Positions 1 to 9,293 of a DNA stretch of 64,000 nt are shown here, in pieces (the stretch's first letter is position 1; every line of letters begins with the position of its first letter). A program made the position numbers and the translations under genes. The notes under the pieces are model-generated. The model worked only from the letters and a program-made list of their open reading frames with translations. It made no database searches and was not told the DNA's origin. The stretch is from NCBI GenBank assembly GCA_029834535.1, contig JAQMWT010000346.1, forward strand, positions 62,001 to 126,000. Direction: 5' to 3'. The DNA comes from Chrysophaeum taylorii. Lineage: Eukaryota > Sar > Pelagophyceae > Pelagomonadales > Pelagomonadaceae.

Positions 1-541
1 TAGTCACTGCAGCAGTATGTTGGAAGGTAGGGTCCAACATAAGGGATTTAATATCGGCAACGAGGAGCGAAAGGTGCTTGTACAGAGTGCTGTACGTACC
101 GGCAGGCAGAGCATTGCTGAGGATGTCACAGCAAAGGTCATGGCGTAGAGACAAGAGGAAAGATTCCTATTGTTTGGTGTGGTTGTTGGCACGAATCAAC
201 TCCGGTCGAGTGGGGTAGCGTAATTTCCCGTTGCGGGGGTCGAGTAAGATGATATTGGCGTACCCTCGGACGGTGGGCAATGGAGCATGCATGGAGTGGA
301 TTTTAGAGCCGAGTTTGCGGTCACTTCCACGAAGGTACCCTATATAGCGACTATGAGATAAGTGGTGGTCTTCCAGAGCAAAATGAGAGTCCTTGTAGTC
401 GAAAGAGTTGTCGGTGGCCTTGTAGGTAAGGCAGCCAGGCATCACAAGAGAGCATCTGGACAAGAGCTTTTGTATGGCGGTGCCATAGGTGGCAGCGGAG
501 CCAACTTGGGGAAGGGCATGGACTATCCACAAGTAACCCAT

Positions 542-574
<33 letters not shown>

Positions 575-1206
575 TCAGACCTCTCCCGAGCATGGGAGCC
601 AGGCCGGACAGGCAGGAGCCGATCCGGAATCACAGAGGAAAACCACGCCGTTGGGGCTGAGGCGAGGGACGAGGACTCGTTGATGACGGACCGCCACTGC
701 GCGCGGTCTTGTGCGAAGTCGTGCAAAAGCGTCGCAGGCCGCAAACGTGTTGGTCCACGAACAATCGACCTGTCCGTCGCGTTCTGCCCAACCGAGCGAA
801 CCCCATCCCAGCGCGGACTTTCCGGGTGCTAACCGGCCAGCCCGGGAGGCGAGCAGGCACCCATAAACGGCTCCAAATATATGGACCTGTCCCGGTCGCG
901 GGGGATGTCGGAAGCAGTGAACGTATACGTGCTTCCAAAAGCGTCGATGGAAGCATGGTATTTGGTGGTGGCGTTCTCTATGGTGAGGTTGCCGTCGGAA
1001 TGGTGGCCACCAGTTAAGAAGTAGGAGTTGTGTGATGTTGATGAGGTTGTAAGTAATAACCTGTGTGACGGTTGGTTAGTTTCGAAAACGGTTATGTAAT
1101 AGGACACAGGAGTGGGTGAGTTAGTGTGTAAGCTGGCAAACAAGTTATAGAGGATTGTAAAAACCTTGACGTGTATAGGGTACGTTACATTGGGTAACGG
1201 CTCCAT
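1..1206 (-). pseudogene. Downstream pol region, split by a SINE-like insertion
   Basis: A minus-strand frame from 1206 reads to the right edge of the SINE-like insertion (858) and continues in the same phase on its left side from 535, ending at TAG (167-169). Beyond the TAG the same frame stays open to base 1. Removing the insertion and one copy of its 10-bp target duplication joins the two halves without a frame change, which is strong evidence they were one coding sequence. No RT, RNase H or integrase motif could be recognised in this stretch, so its function is unknown. It should lead into pol domains beyond the window. Confidence 0.5.
546..858 (-). mobile_element. SINE-like retroposon, copy 1, with 10-bp target duplication
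   Basis: About 313 bp flanked by the perfect direct repeat ACCCATAAAC at 536-545 and 859-868. On the minus strand it begins near 858, ends in a (TTAG)n tail (read as TAAC repeats at 546-572 on the plus strand), and is related over most of its length to copies at 43814-44108 and 60714-60998 (shared CCTCCCGGGC and CTCCCATGCTCGGGAG blocks). This copy is the most diverged and is slightly shortened at its 5' end. It sits inside the pol frame of the methyltransferase retroelement. No tRNA-type B box was found, so it may be the 3' end of a LINE instead of a true SINE. Confidence 0.8.
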
Positions 1207-2165
1207 AGAGGAGCGTTTAAAGCATTGGGTAACGGCTCCATAGAGGAGCGTTTAAAGCACAACTGATGATAGGTACACTCGGATTGAACAGAGTGAGTAC
1301 GTTGCTCGTGAGCCTGTTGTGAGTGAAGGCGAAGCAGTAACATATTAAGGGATTCAAGGTCAGCCATAGTAAGCTGAGCAGAGCCTGTGCGAGAGTAAGG
1401 TGCAAACGTTTTAGGAATGGGAATATATGGAGGATCGGGGAACACCCGGATCCAGTCTTTGGATACGTGTTTAGGTAGCCAAAGTCGCTTGGGAATAGCT
1501 TGTAGATCATCCACGATCTTTAGGAAGGGGCGTGGATGGAGGATAGGCCACGACAATAATTTAATTGGTCCAGTAGAATATCTGCGTGCGATGCATATCC
1601 ATCTTTCTCTAGATTGGCAGTCGCCACAGAGGTAGGTCGGATACCTATCAACAACATCGACACAGTAATCAAGTGTAGTATGGATAAGGTTGGCCACTGT
1701 GATGTGGTCTTGATGACAGTACTTATGTGGAGGCGTCATCTCCGCCAGTAGTACCAAGGGCTGGAGTAGCTTGATGACAGACAACATGCTGTCGAAAAGA
1801 GAATCGTCCAGCAGGCTGTGTAAGTCTTCTGTCTTATGCTGTTTTGGTAAATTCCTGTCTGTGCAGGGAGGAGTGATCTCAATTATATCACAATAGAATG
1901 TGCGCCTTTCCTCTGGTGAGATTGGGTGAAGATGGTTAATAAAGGCGGGGAGAGATTCAAATAATATTACAGTAGGAAAACGGTGGTGTAACATACGAAC
2001 AAGCATATCATCAGACTCAACAACAACTTTTACATTGATATTTAAGCCTAAGTCATTAGTGGCTTGAGACAGGAACGCCGGAGTTGACAAACCAGAACAA
2101 AGTAATATGACAGAGGGTTTGCGGAGATTGGACTCTTGTGAGAGAAACACTTGGCGTGAAAGTAG
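1185..2165 (-). pseudogene. Cytosine-5 DNA methyltransferase-like domain of pol
   Basis: In the same frame as the protease region, directly after the TGA. Counting from residue 1 at 2150, the order of C5-methyltransferase motifs is recognisable: motif I as LLCSGL (residues 16-21, SAM-binding loop, family FxGxG-like); motif IV as a Pro-Pro-Cys at 94-96 preceded by DIIEI (Cys96 is the expected nucleophile); motif VI with Glu127 in AEM where the family has ENV; and motif VIII as QSRER (169-173), an exact match to the family QxRxR. Spacing between the motifs agrees with Dcm/DNMT-type enzymes. The frame ends prematurely because of the 35-bp duplication at 1188-1257; without it, translation would continue leftward. 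Motifs are seen directly; activity is not implied, since motif VI is altered. Confidence 0.6.
1188..1257. repeat. 35-bp tandem duplication
   Basis: Two head-to-tail copies (1188-1222 and 1223-1257) of a 35-bp unit containing TTGGGTAACGGCTCC. Because 35 is not a multiple of three, it shifts the methyltransferase/pol frame and introduces a stop, separating what was one frame. The duplicate copies are identical, implying a recent event. Confidence 0.9.
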
Positions 2166-3800
2166 TCAAGTTAATGGCTGCGTATTTTGCTGAACAAACT
2201 TGTTCTGTTTCCGAAGATTGAGAACCAAAGGGCGAATCCACGGGCGATCTGGTAAAACTCTTTGGAGTAGGTAGTTGTAGTATGCCAGTAGATCCCTGTT
2301 TTCATGGTATCGCTTGAGGGGAAATGCGAGGGAACGAAGTTCGAGTTGCTTGTCGCGAGCGATGTTGTAAGTGAGACAAGGGGGAGCAGGTAAATTAGCT
2401 GCTACGTAGTGTATGGGTATACGTACATCTTTGTCTATGCGGCTCGTGACAGCGCTGAGCTTTGGCTCAGCTCGATCATTGAACACAGTGGCCAGGTTCG
2501 TCTGGTTCCACTCGAGCATGCTCAGGATAGCGAGATGTCGGTCATGCACTGGCTGAAGACATAAAGCGAAGTCGATCTTAACATAGCCAACTTGTGGATG
2601 ATCTGGTAGGGGAACAACAATGTTACGTATTAACATCATGTGTGATGCACGTTGTTGTCCTGTTGCCGTCTGAATAACAATCGGCGCGTATTTGGAGTCC
2701 AGTGGAATTATATGATTGGGTATTGCAAAATCACAAGTGGACATCAATGAGATGGTAGCACAAGAGTCAAAATATAGAAAAGAGCAATGTGGAGGGACAC
2801 TGTTTACCTTCATGTAGTTCGTGAGGAAGGCGTTTTCCGAATATAGGCAAGTATTGGAGAGGCTGGCTGTGAAGAAGTTCTCCAGCAATAACAGATTCGC
2901 TGGAATAATAATCGGTTGAACAGGTGGTGATGGTTCGTCAGCTTCATCAGCCATGCCGTGCTTTTCATCAAATGACGATAGCGAAGTATGATCGGCATCC
3001 CTTTTGGTTTCGGCTTGTGATGGTAGGTTGAGGGCAGATTGGACCTGTGAAGATAGCGAGGACAATAATGCTCGTGGTAAAGCCGAGATGGCGGAAGCGG
3101 TAAAGAGGTTAGGCACGGTATTGGAAGGATTACCCTGTGTGTTTGTAGTAGGCGGAGTTGCCTTTGGGGTGGGAGCAGTAACAACAGTATGGTGTTGTGG
3201 CTCCACGTAGTTTAACGACTTTTCGGTCGAGGATAGATGAACGTCTACATCATAAATGATGTCTTCTGCAAACATGAGCTGTTCGTTTAGACGAAGTAAA
3301 CTACTGTTGTCCTCAGTAGATGTCGTTGACAGAATGTCCGCTGATTGTAATAGAGTCTCAAATAACTTGTTGATATTCTGTTGTAGCTGAGCCGTGGTAT
3401 CATTATCTGTCACATGCTTCGTAAGTTCACTACACTGTTCTCGCAGGGTGTTTAAGGTGTGATTTGTTCGTTCTAATAATTTCTTGTTAGACCGAGAGGA
3501 CCTGTCAAAAGTGCGGGGGTAAATTGGACGGTCATGGGAGTGTCCAGCAGTTTTCTTGGTGACGTAAGAACCACCAGAACGATAATACGATAAATCGCTG
3601 CGAGAGAAAGGCTGGCGAGCATCATTAGAGTTACGCAAGCGTCTAGCATTAAACGTGGAAGATGTACCAGGTTGGGACAACGTGATGAAGGCGAGTGTGT
3701 TAGCAGTTTGAGTCAGACTTTTGTCTGCTGAGTCCAGAGTGTTTGTGAGTAGTAACTTTGGCTTTGGTTGAGATGATAAACCTTCACATAGGGTTGCCAA
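2166..3800 (-). pseudogene. pol N-terminal part with retropepsin-like motif
   Basis: Open frame of about 544 residues overlapping gag. The N-terminal half is low-complexity, Ser/Thr/Gln-rich with a coiled-coil-like segment. Near 2757-2774 the peptide FDSCAT is followed by ISLMS and, about 35 residues later, TATGQQ; this resembles the catalytic Asp-Ser/Thr-Gly-Ala loop of retroviral-type aspartic proteases, with Cys in place of the usual Gly. The frame ends at TGA (2166-2168), and exactly the same frame continues into the methyltransferase-like region. The TGA therefore looks like a point mutation or readthrough site inside one long pol frame. The Gly-to-Cys change may mean the protease is inactive in this copy. 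Confidence 0.55.
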
Positions 3801-4939
3801 AAAACAGGGCGTTCTAAGCGTCTTTTGTTCGACCCATTTGATACTACATTGTATAGGTCTAATGCGTATTCTAAAACGTAGCTAGGTTTGGTAGAGTGAC
3901 ACAATCGTTCAGCTTCTGGCACAGGCCGAGATGAAGATCGGGTTTCATACATATTACACCAATCTACCCAACCACGATCGTAAAGATTGCTGCTGGTATT
4001 ATCGACATAATGCCGATGTATTTCTTCATAGATTTTTCTACAAAGAGTGCCAAAGTCGAATTGAAGGTCAGTCTCTTCCTGGTTAAGTTGGTAAGAGATT
4101 TGCCTAAATGCTAGGACAGCTTCGATAAATACATGGACATACCAGTTAGGATTATAAACAACAGAGTTAAATTGCTGTTTCAAATAGGGCACATCAGTAG
4201 TCGTAACAGACTCGTAGTGACTAAAGGCGATGAGCATAATGGCTCGAGCCTTGTTGGGTAAATGACTTTTGTTATATATCTCATTGATGGCGGGCCAGGC
4301 CGCAAGTGCTGGTTTTCCAACACTTTCAAGATTGAAGTAAGTATGCAAGAATGTAGCATACGTGTTCTGATAAGTGTGCCAGTCAGCAGCAGTTAACGAA
4401 AACATGGTAACAGGGGCACGAACACGGGTGTCGAAAGCTAATGCCTTCGGGTGCGCGCGATTTAAGATTCGTTCCTCTTCTAAGAAACGGGCGTTGATTT
4501 CAGGACGTAATGCCTTGACTTCATAGTCGTAACAGACAGTAGCTAGCTGAGCTACTTCTGCATCAGGTAAGTGGGGGAAAGCTTCGTTGGTGAAATGCCA
4601 TTCCTGATACTCAGGGGGCAATTCATTAACAGCTAAACGGAGATCAGCAGCCCTATCGGTCTTCCATTCCAGGAAAACGCGATCGAGAATTTGATTCCGG
4701 AGGATCTCGTAGTCCTTGCATGACCGAGTATATGCTTCGTACGAGTCGTACTCGAGGAAGGCATCGGCATGACTGGACCGTAACAATTGCTTAATGTGCT
4801 TGATTTGCAAGGATACCGCGCGAGTCTGAAGCTGAAATCGATTTCCATCGTTAAGAAACTCAACTACAGGAGCTTCGAGCTTCAATATATCCGCACCTGT
4901 GATCGCCTTGGGTGCGGCTCGTGCTGCGTGTTCTGCCAT
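3713..4939 (-). CDS. Gag-like protein of the retroelement
   Basis: A 408-residue open frame from the first in-frame ATG at 4939 (the frame stays open upstream to about 5029 but without an ATG). It is helix-rich, with many Tyr/Trp residues and no zinc knuckle. No conserved cellular domain was recognised. Position upstream of, and overlapping in a different phase with, a protease-bearing frame is what identifies it as gag. The 3713-3800 overlap would be the place for a programmed frameshift, although no unambiguous slippery heptamer was identified. This is the one intact reading frame of the element. It could alternatively be an unrelated host gene, but the overlap makes that unlikely. Confidence 0.6.
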   Translation of the reverse strand: MAEHAARAAPKAITGADILKLEAPVVEFLNDGNRFQLQTRAVSLQIKHIKQLLRSSHADAFLEYDSYEAYTRSCKDYEILRNQILDRVFLEWKTDRAADLRLAVNELPPEYQEWHFTNEAFPHLPDAEVAQLATVCYDYEVKALRPEINARFLEEERILNRAHPKALAFDTRVRAPVTMFSLTAADWHTYQNTYATFLHTYFNLESVGKPALAAWPAINEIYNKSHLPNKARAIMLIAFSHYESVTTTDVPYLKQQFNSVVYNPNWYVHVFIEAVLAFRQISYQLNQEETDLQFDFGTLCRKIYEEIHRHYVDNTSSNLYDRGWVDWCNMYETRSSSRPVPEAERLCHSTKPSYVLEYALDLYNVVSNGSNKRRLERPVFWQPYVKVYHLNQSQSYYSQTLWTQQTKV

Positions 4940-5576
4940 AGCAGTTGACGGGGAACCTGTGGGTTCAGTCACGCAGTTGACACTGTCTAGACATTCTAAG
5001 GGGGCCTGTCTATCGGTGTCTATGTACACTCATTGTTTTCGATGGAAAGATGTCTATTTGACGACTGTGCAAGCTGTGAGTCCAGAGTAGTGTCGCTAAG
5101 CGTAGTCACTCAGGCAGCTGGTTAGTTTTGGTGCTCTCAAGGAGCTTGTTAAGTGCATTGCCATGGAATGTACGAGTGGACGTACCCAAAATATTCCATA
5201 ACATGTGTGCAAGAGTACAGGTTAGCCAATTACACACACATCAACATTGACATGACAATACGATGCTATGAACAGGTGCACACAAGGTTACACGATCACG
5301 TGTGCAAAAAAGTATTATATACAGCCCAATGGTAATGGCGTTGTATTTACAAGTGTGTTTACGTGGCGAGGCTGAGTCGGCGCGGTAACAGTTCAAAACC
5401 CATAGGTTACGTGCGCGTTTTAACACATGGTTTCTCAGGGACCCGCCTGGGCCCATAAAATGCAGAGCATTAGCAAGCAGTGGTAAGTCACCTGGGAAAC
5501 CATCCCGTCTCATCATGGACGTCTGGAAGTATTTATTTCGGGGAATGAAAAGGTATGTTCCCTATATCCTCAGAAC

Positions 5577-5760
5577 ACGACAGGCGGCATCTAGAACTAC
5601 ACCAGAAAGGTAAAGTGTATAGTGCTAAATACCTCGGGACGCGCTAGACCATGATGATGAGCGTAGGCACAAATCAGAGGACTATTTGATTGTGTAGAAA
5701 GGAAGAAGAAGGGTAAGGAAGAGATCACGTTCTCAACGGACGGATAAGGGTAAGAGGCAG
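5577..5760. repeat. Dispersed repeat shared with 15188-15450; the rest of 5030-5937 without recognisable genes
   Basis: The stretch starting ACACGACAGGCGGC aligns with 15188 onward (ACACGACAGACGAT), followed by shared blocks AGAACT-CACC, GCGCGCTA/GCGCTA, GATGATG, GGAAGAAGAAGG and TTCTCAACGGAC in the same order. It lies just upstream of the gag start of the minus-strand retroelement, so it may be part of that element's 5' LTR or leader. Between 5030 and 5577, and from 5760 to 5937, nothing coding is convincing. Confidence 0.5.
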
Positions 5761-5937
5761 CAGATTTCTCTGCAAAATAATATAGAGCTGTTCAATAGCT
5801 AAGACCCATTCTCTACCAGATTACCAAAGTGAAAGTTGGCCGAATAGTAAGGGCAGCTTATTTGGCCACTTTACGTGTCGGTTCTCTACAAGTGATGAAA
5901 ATTAAATGGAGTTGATGGTTGTTTTGCGGCTTGTATA

Positions 5938-6023
5938 ATTGTGAGGAAGCTATGACACTTACCCCTGCACCACGTATCCAGTATCCCTACGTCATTCTCT
6001 TATCGCTAGTGTAACGCCTCATT
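5938..6023 (+). repeat. Partial 5' LTR of copia element
   Basis: Matches the last ~84 bp of the 3' LTR (11252-11335) with a few substitutions, beginning TGTGAGGAAGCTATGACAC and ending near TAACGCCTCA. The upstream ~135 bp of the 3' LTR have no counterpart before 5938. A TGGTACCAAGTG box at 6034-6045 could be the primer-binding site. Confidence 0.6.
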
Positions 6024-6143
6024 CCAGTTGTCACATGGTACCAAGTGCTCGTTTCGATCGAACGTGTGCTTGACTTCACGGATAACGGCGACTCCTCATC
6101 GGCTTCAGTTCATTGCTACGTGTTCGGTTCGTTATCGTTTATC

Positions 6144-7895
6144 ATGTCCTCGATCGAAATTAAAGATAGCAAGCTTTCGCAAAAACTCGATGCCTTCAGT
6201 GGTGAGCGACATCTTTTTCACCAATGGACCCGGCGCCTGGAAAACATGATCATTTCCACCGGTGATCGCATTATCTTGACCAATGACACTTGGACTAGCA
6301 TTTCCGCCTCTGGCTGCTCTGAAGAAGAGTTTGGTCTTAAGCAGCAACGCTGGTACTCTGCACTGTTCATGGCGCTACCAATGCATGATACTGATCGTGC
6401 GGATATCCGTGAAAACCGCGATATGAACTTCACGCGGCTTTACAAGCGCATTACTGATGTTTACATGGGCCATGGAGATCGTGTCGCTCAGTCTGCAATT
6501 GCTTCACTGCACTCCTTGGTGTGCAACAATATCGATGAACTTGAGTCTTTTCTTAACAAGTTCATCACTGGTGTTCAAGTTGCTCGGCATCATCAAGATT
6601 TCCCTGACACACTTGCATTGCAATTGTTTCAGACGAAAATCCCCGACTCGATCTTGTCTAAGGATCTCATTGCACTTGATCCTAAACTGCGCACATATGA
6701 TGGTTTCGTTGATCGCCTCCACAGTAAAGTTTTTGATTATCTTCAGACCAAGTCTGCGCTTGTCCATGCTACGTTCCGTGAAAGTCCCCGTCATCGTGAA
6801 CGTTGCAACTTTTACGGTCGTACCAACCATCCTTCTGATAAATACCTTCATCGCCTCAATGCTTTGCGCTCCCAACAACGTTCTAGCCCTCGCCCATCTT
6901 TTCGAACATCTTTCCGTAACCGACCTTCATCTTCATTTTCCCGTGGTTTCCATCGCAAGCGCCCACGCCATACTGATCTTTGTCACTTTTGTGGTATTCC
7001 TGGCCATCACCAGAAAGATTGTCATAAGCGCCAGCGCTATTTGCTCTCACAAGCTACCGCCCGCCCTCGCCATCAATATCAATACCCACGTCGGTCAAAT
7101 CCCCAATACCCACCTCGGTCCAATCCCCAATACCCACCTCGGCCCCATCCACCCTTCTACCAAAACTATCTTTCCGCCCCCATCCCACTCTTGCCTCCAT
7201 CTCAACCCTCTCCGCCGCTTCTTGCGTTGCCACCCTCCACCATACCCTCTGTCCCGCCTTCCACCGCTGTCTCCCTTCCTGACCCATCTCTTTCTGCACC
7301 CACCTATCCGTCTTTCAATTTCCATCTTCTTTCCATCTCCCCCTCCATTCACCAAGTCCTTTCCTCCACAAATGCCCTTACCGCTCTGCTCACCGCCCGT
7401 GAGCGCGACTACCTTCACAGCACCAACCTTCGCCTCGTTGTCTACGATACCGGTGCCAACGTCAATCTCTTCAATTCCCCTGTTGGTTTCACTGACCTTG
7501 ACAACAGTCAACAGCACTCCATCACTTCTGCTATCGGCACTGGCTCTATTTCTGGTTCTGGCTCTGCTCACTTAACGTTCCCTTCAATTGGTCCTCTTGA
7601 CAATCGTGCTCTTCCTTCTCCTGCACCCACTCTTTCCGCCCCTCATGGCATCCATGTCCCGTTCCCGCATACCCTCATCTCTCCTGGCCTTGGTGACAAA
7701 CGGATTCTTTCGGATCATGCCCTTGAGCAAGTTGGTTACGATTGCCACGCCATTCAGGCCGTTGGCCCTGCTTATCCGCACCGTATTTTACGTCACCGCC
7801 AAACGCATCACGTTATTCCCCTGCTTCGTCGCTGTGGTCTTCTTTTGATCGTCTGTTGGATCGGCAATACGACCGCTGCGCCCTACGCGGACTAA
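6144..7895 (+). pseudogene. copia gag and aspartic protease
   Basis: The first ATG of the frame is at 6144 (MSSIEIKDSKLS); the same start is conserved in the second copy at 61918. After a helical gag region the frame carries a degenerate zinc knuckle (Cys lost) and then a canonical CCHC knuckle, CHFCGIPGHHQKDC, at about 6979-7020. A long Pro-rich linker follows (PQYPPRSN repeats), then the protease active-site loop YDTGAN near 7443-7460. The frame is interrupted by TAA at 7893-7895, while the same frame continues into the integrase region. The role in an intact element is capsid formation, RNA packaging and polyprotein cleavage. Confidence 0.85.
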
Positions 7896-9197
7896 GTTTC
7901 ACCTTTTGTGGCATTTTCTTCTTGCCCCCGTGTCCATGACCCTTGTGCGTTTCGCGCTGTGTCTTAACGCACTCAACTTACCTTCGACCTTTGGCATGCT
8001 CGTCTTGGTCATTACAGTCCCTCTTATATCCGCTGGTTGTCTTCTCTCGCTGTTGGCGCACCGCTTTTCCCGAGCTCCGCGTCTCTTTCTTTTTGTCCAG
8101 CTTGTGCTCTCGGTAAAATGCATGCTGCGCATGTTGGCCAACGTAAAGCACATGCTTCCGCTTCCACTTCGCTTCCTGCCTCCGAGCCTTTGTCTCGTCC
8201 ACGTGCCGTTGCGCCCTACCTTATTATCCACGCCGATCTCATGTTTGCAGGCGTCCCATCCTTCATATATCAAGACCGCGCGATCCTCACGTTTGTCGAT
8301 GATCATACGCGCCGCCGCACACGTTACTTTGCTCCACGACACGATGCACTTACGAACGCTCGTCAACTCGAACTTTTTCTGTCTACCGTGGTTCGCCCAT
8401 TTGGATATCGCATTGCCCTCATCTACACCGATCGTGACCGCTCTCTTATGAGCCAATTCGAAACCTTCTGTCTGGGCAACAACGTCGCTCTCAAACGTGC
8501 TCCTGCAGCTCAGTCCAAAACTTCACAGGCGCACGCTTTTTCTGGTGTTGTGGAACGCTCTCATCGCGCAACTGCTGATATTACTCGCACTCTTTTGGTG
8601 CATGCGCACCGTCCACCTGATTTTTGGCGTTGGGCCATGGAAACGGCTGACTTCATCTCTGCGCGCATGCCAAATGCCTCTAATCCTGGATATATGACGC
8701 CATATGAAATGCTACATGAAACTCTCCCCCGTGTTGATTTTCTTCGCGTTTGGGGCTGTCCTGCTGCAATTCTTACTGGCGACAAATGGCCTACCAAAGC
8801 TATAACCGGCATCTTCATTGGGTATCCCTCTGCAGGCCCTGGATATCGCATATTGCTTCAACGCGCCACTGGTCCTGTCATCCAAACCTCGATTGATGTT
8901 GTTTTTGACGAAAATTTTGCTCTGCGTAAGTCTCTGTCCTCTCAACCCCTTCCTCCGCCTCTTGTGGATTCTCGTTTTCCTGACTTATTTTATTACGACC
9001 CTCGTTTATCTTCCGCTGTTGCTCCCTTGTCTTCTGTTTTTGATGCTCAGGAGCCGGCCTTATCGGGACTGATCACCCCTGAAACAATATTTCAATCGTC
9101 ACCGGACCTTACACAACTGTTCCCGGACAGTACGAAACGTGCACCATTACGTCGAGCCAGACGGGGCCGACCGCGCAAAGTCGACCAACGCGCGTGA
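7896..9197 (+). pseudogene. copia integrase
   Basis: Same reading frame as gag-protease, entered after TAA at 7893-7895 and interrupted again by TAA at 7965-7967. It shows the GAG-pre-integrase zinc-binding set, LWHARLGH then CPACALGK (HHCC), followed by the retroviral integrase core: HADLMF (first Asp), IYTDRDRSL (second Asp) and the ERSHR segment carrying the catalytic Glu. The C-terminal part has the copia-type FRVWGC / FIGYP signature. Translation stops at 9195-9197, and RT continues after a further frame change. In an intact element it would insert the cDNA. Confidence 0.85.
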
Positions 9198-9293
9198 CAA
9201 CAACCAACAAACTTTTATACTGGCGATTCTGTTTCATCCTGTCACAATGTCGATTATGTTTCCTCTGTCGCTTCTGTTTCCTCCAGTAACTCT

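Larger units (their letters stand above)
1..5900 (-). mobile_element. LTR-type retroelement carrying a C5 methyltransferase domain (partial, decayed)
   Basis: Read on the minus strand this region gives gag (from 4939), then a pol-like frame overlapping gag's end by about 90 nt in another phase (as in gag-pol frameshift elements), with a retropepsin motif near 2757-2774, a cytosine-5 methyltransferase-like domain at about 1500-2150, and an unassigned region that runs off the left edge. No reverse transcriptase or integrase is visible, so they would lie beyond base 1. The frame is broken by TGA at 2166-2168, a 35-bp duplication at 1188-1257, a SINE-like insertion at 546-858 and TAG at 167-169. 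The right end is not defined; a segment at 5577-5760 recurs at 15.2 kb and could belong to its LTR. Order and phase are seen; assignment to a superfamily (Ty3 or other) is not possible here. Confidence 0.7.

Noticed and set aside
2166-2168. In-frame TGA read as selenocysteine
   Set aside because: No SECIS-like structure was recognised, and the same element has other inactivating lesions; simple mutation is more likely.
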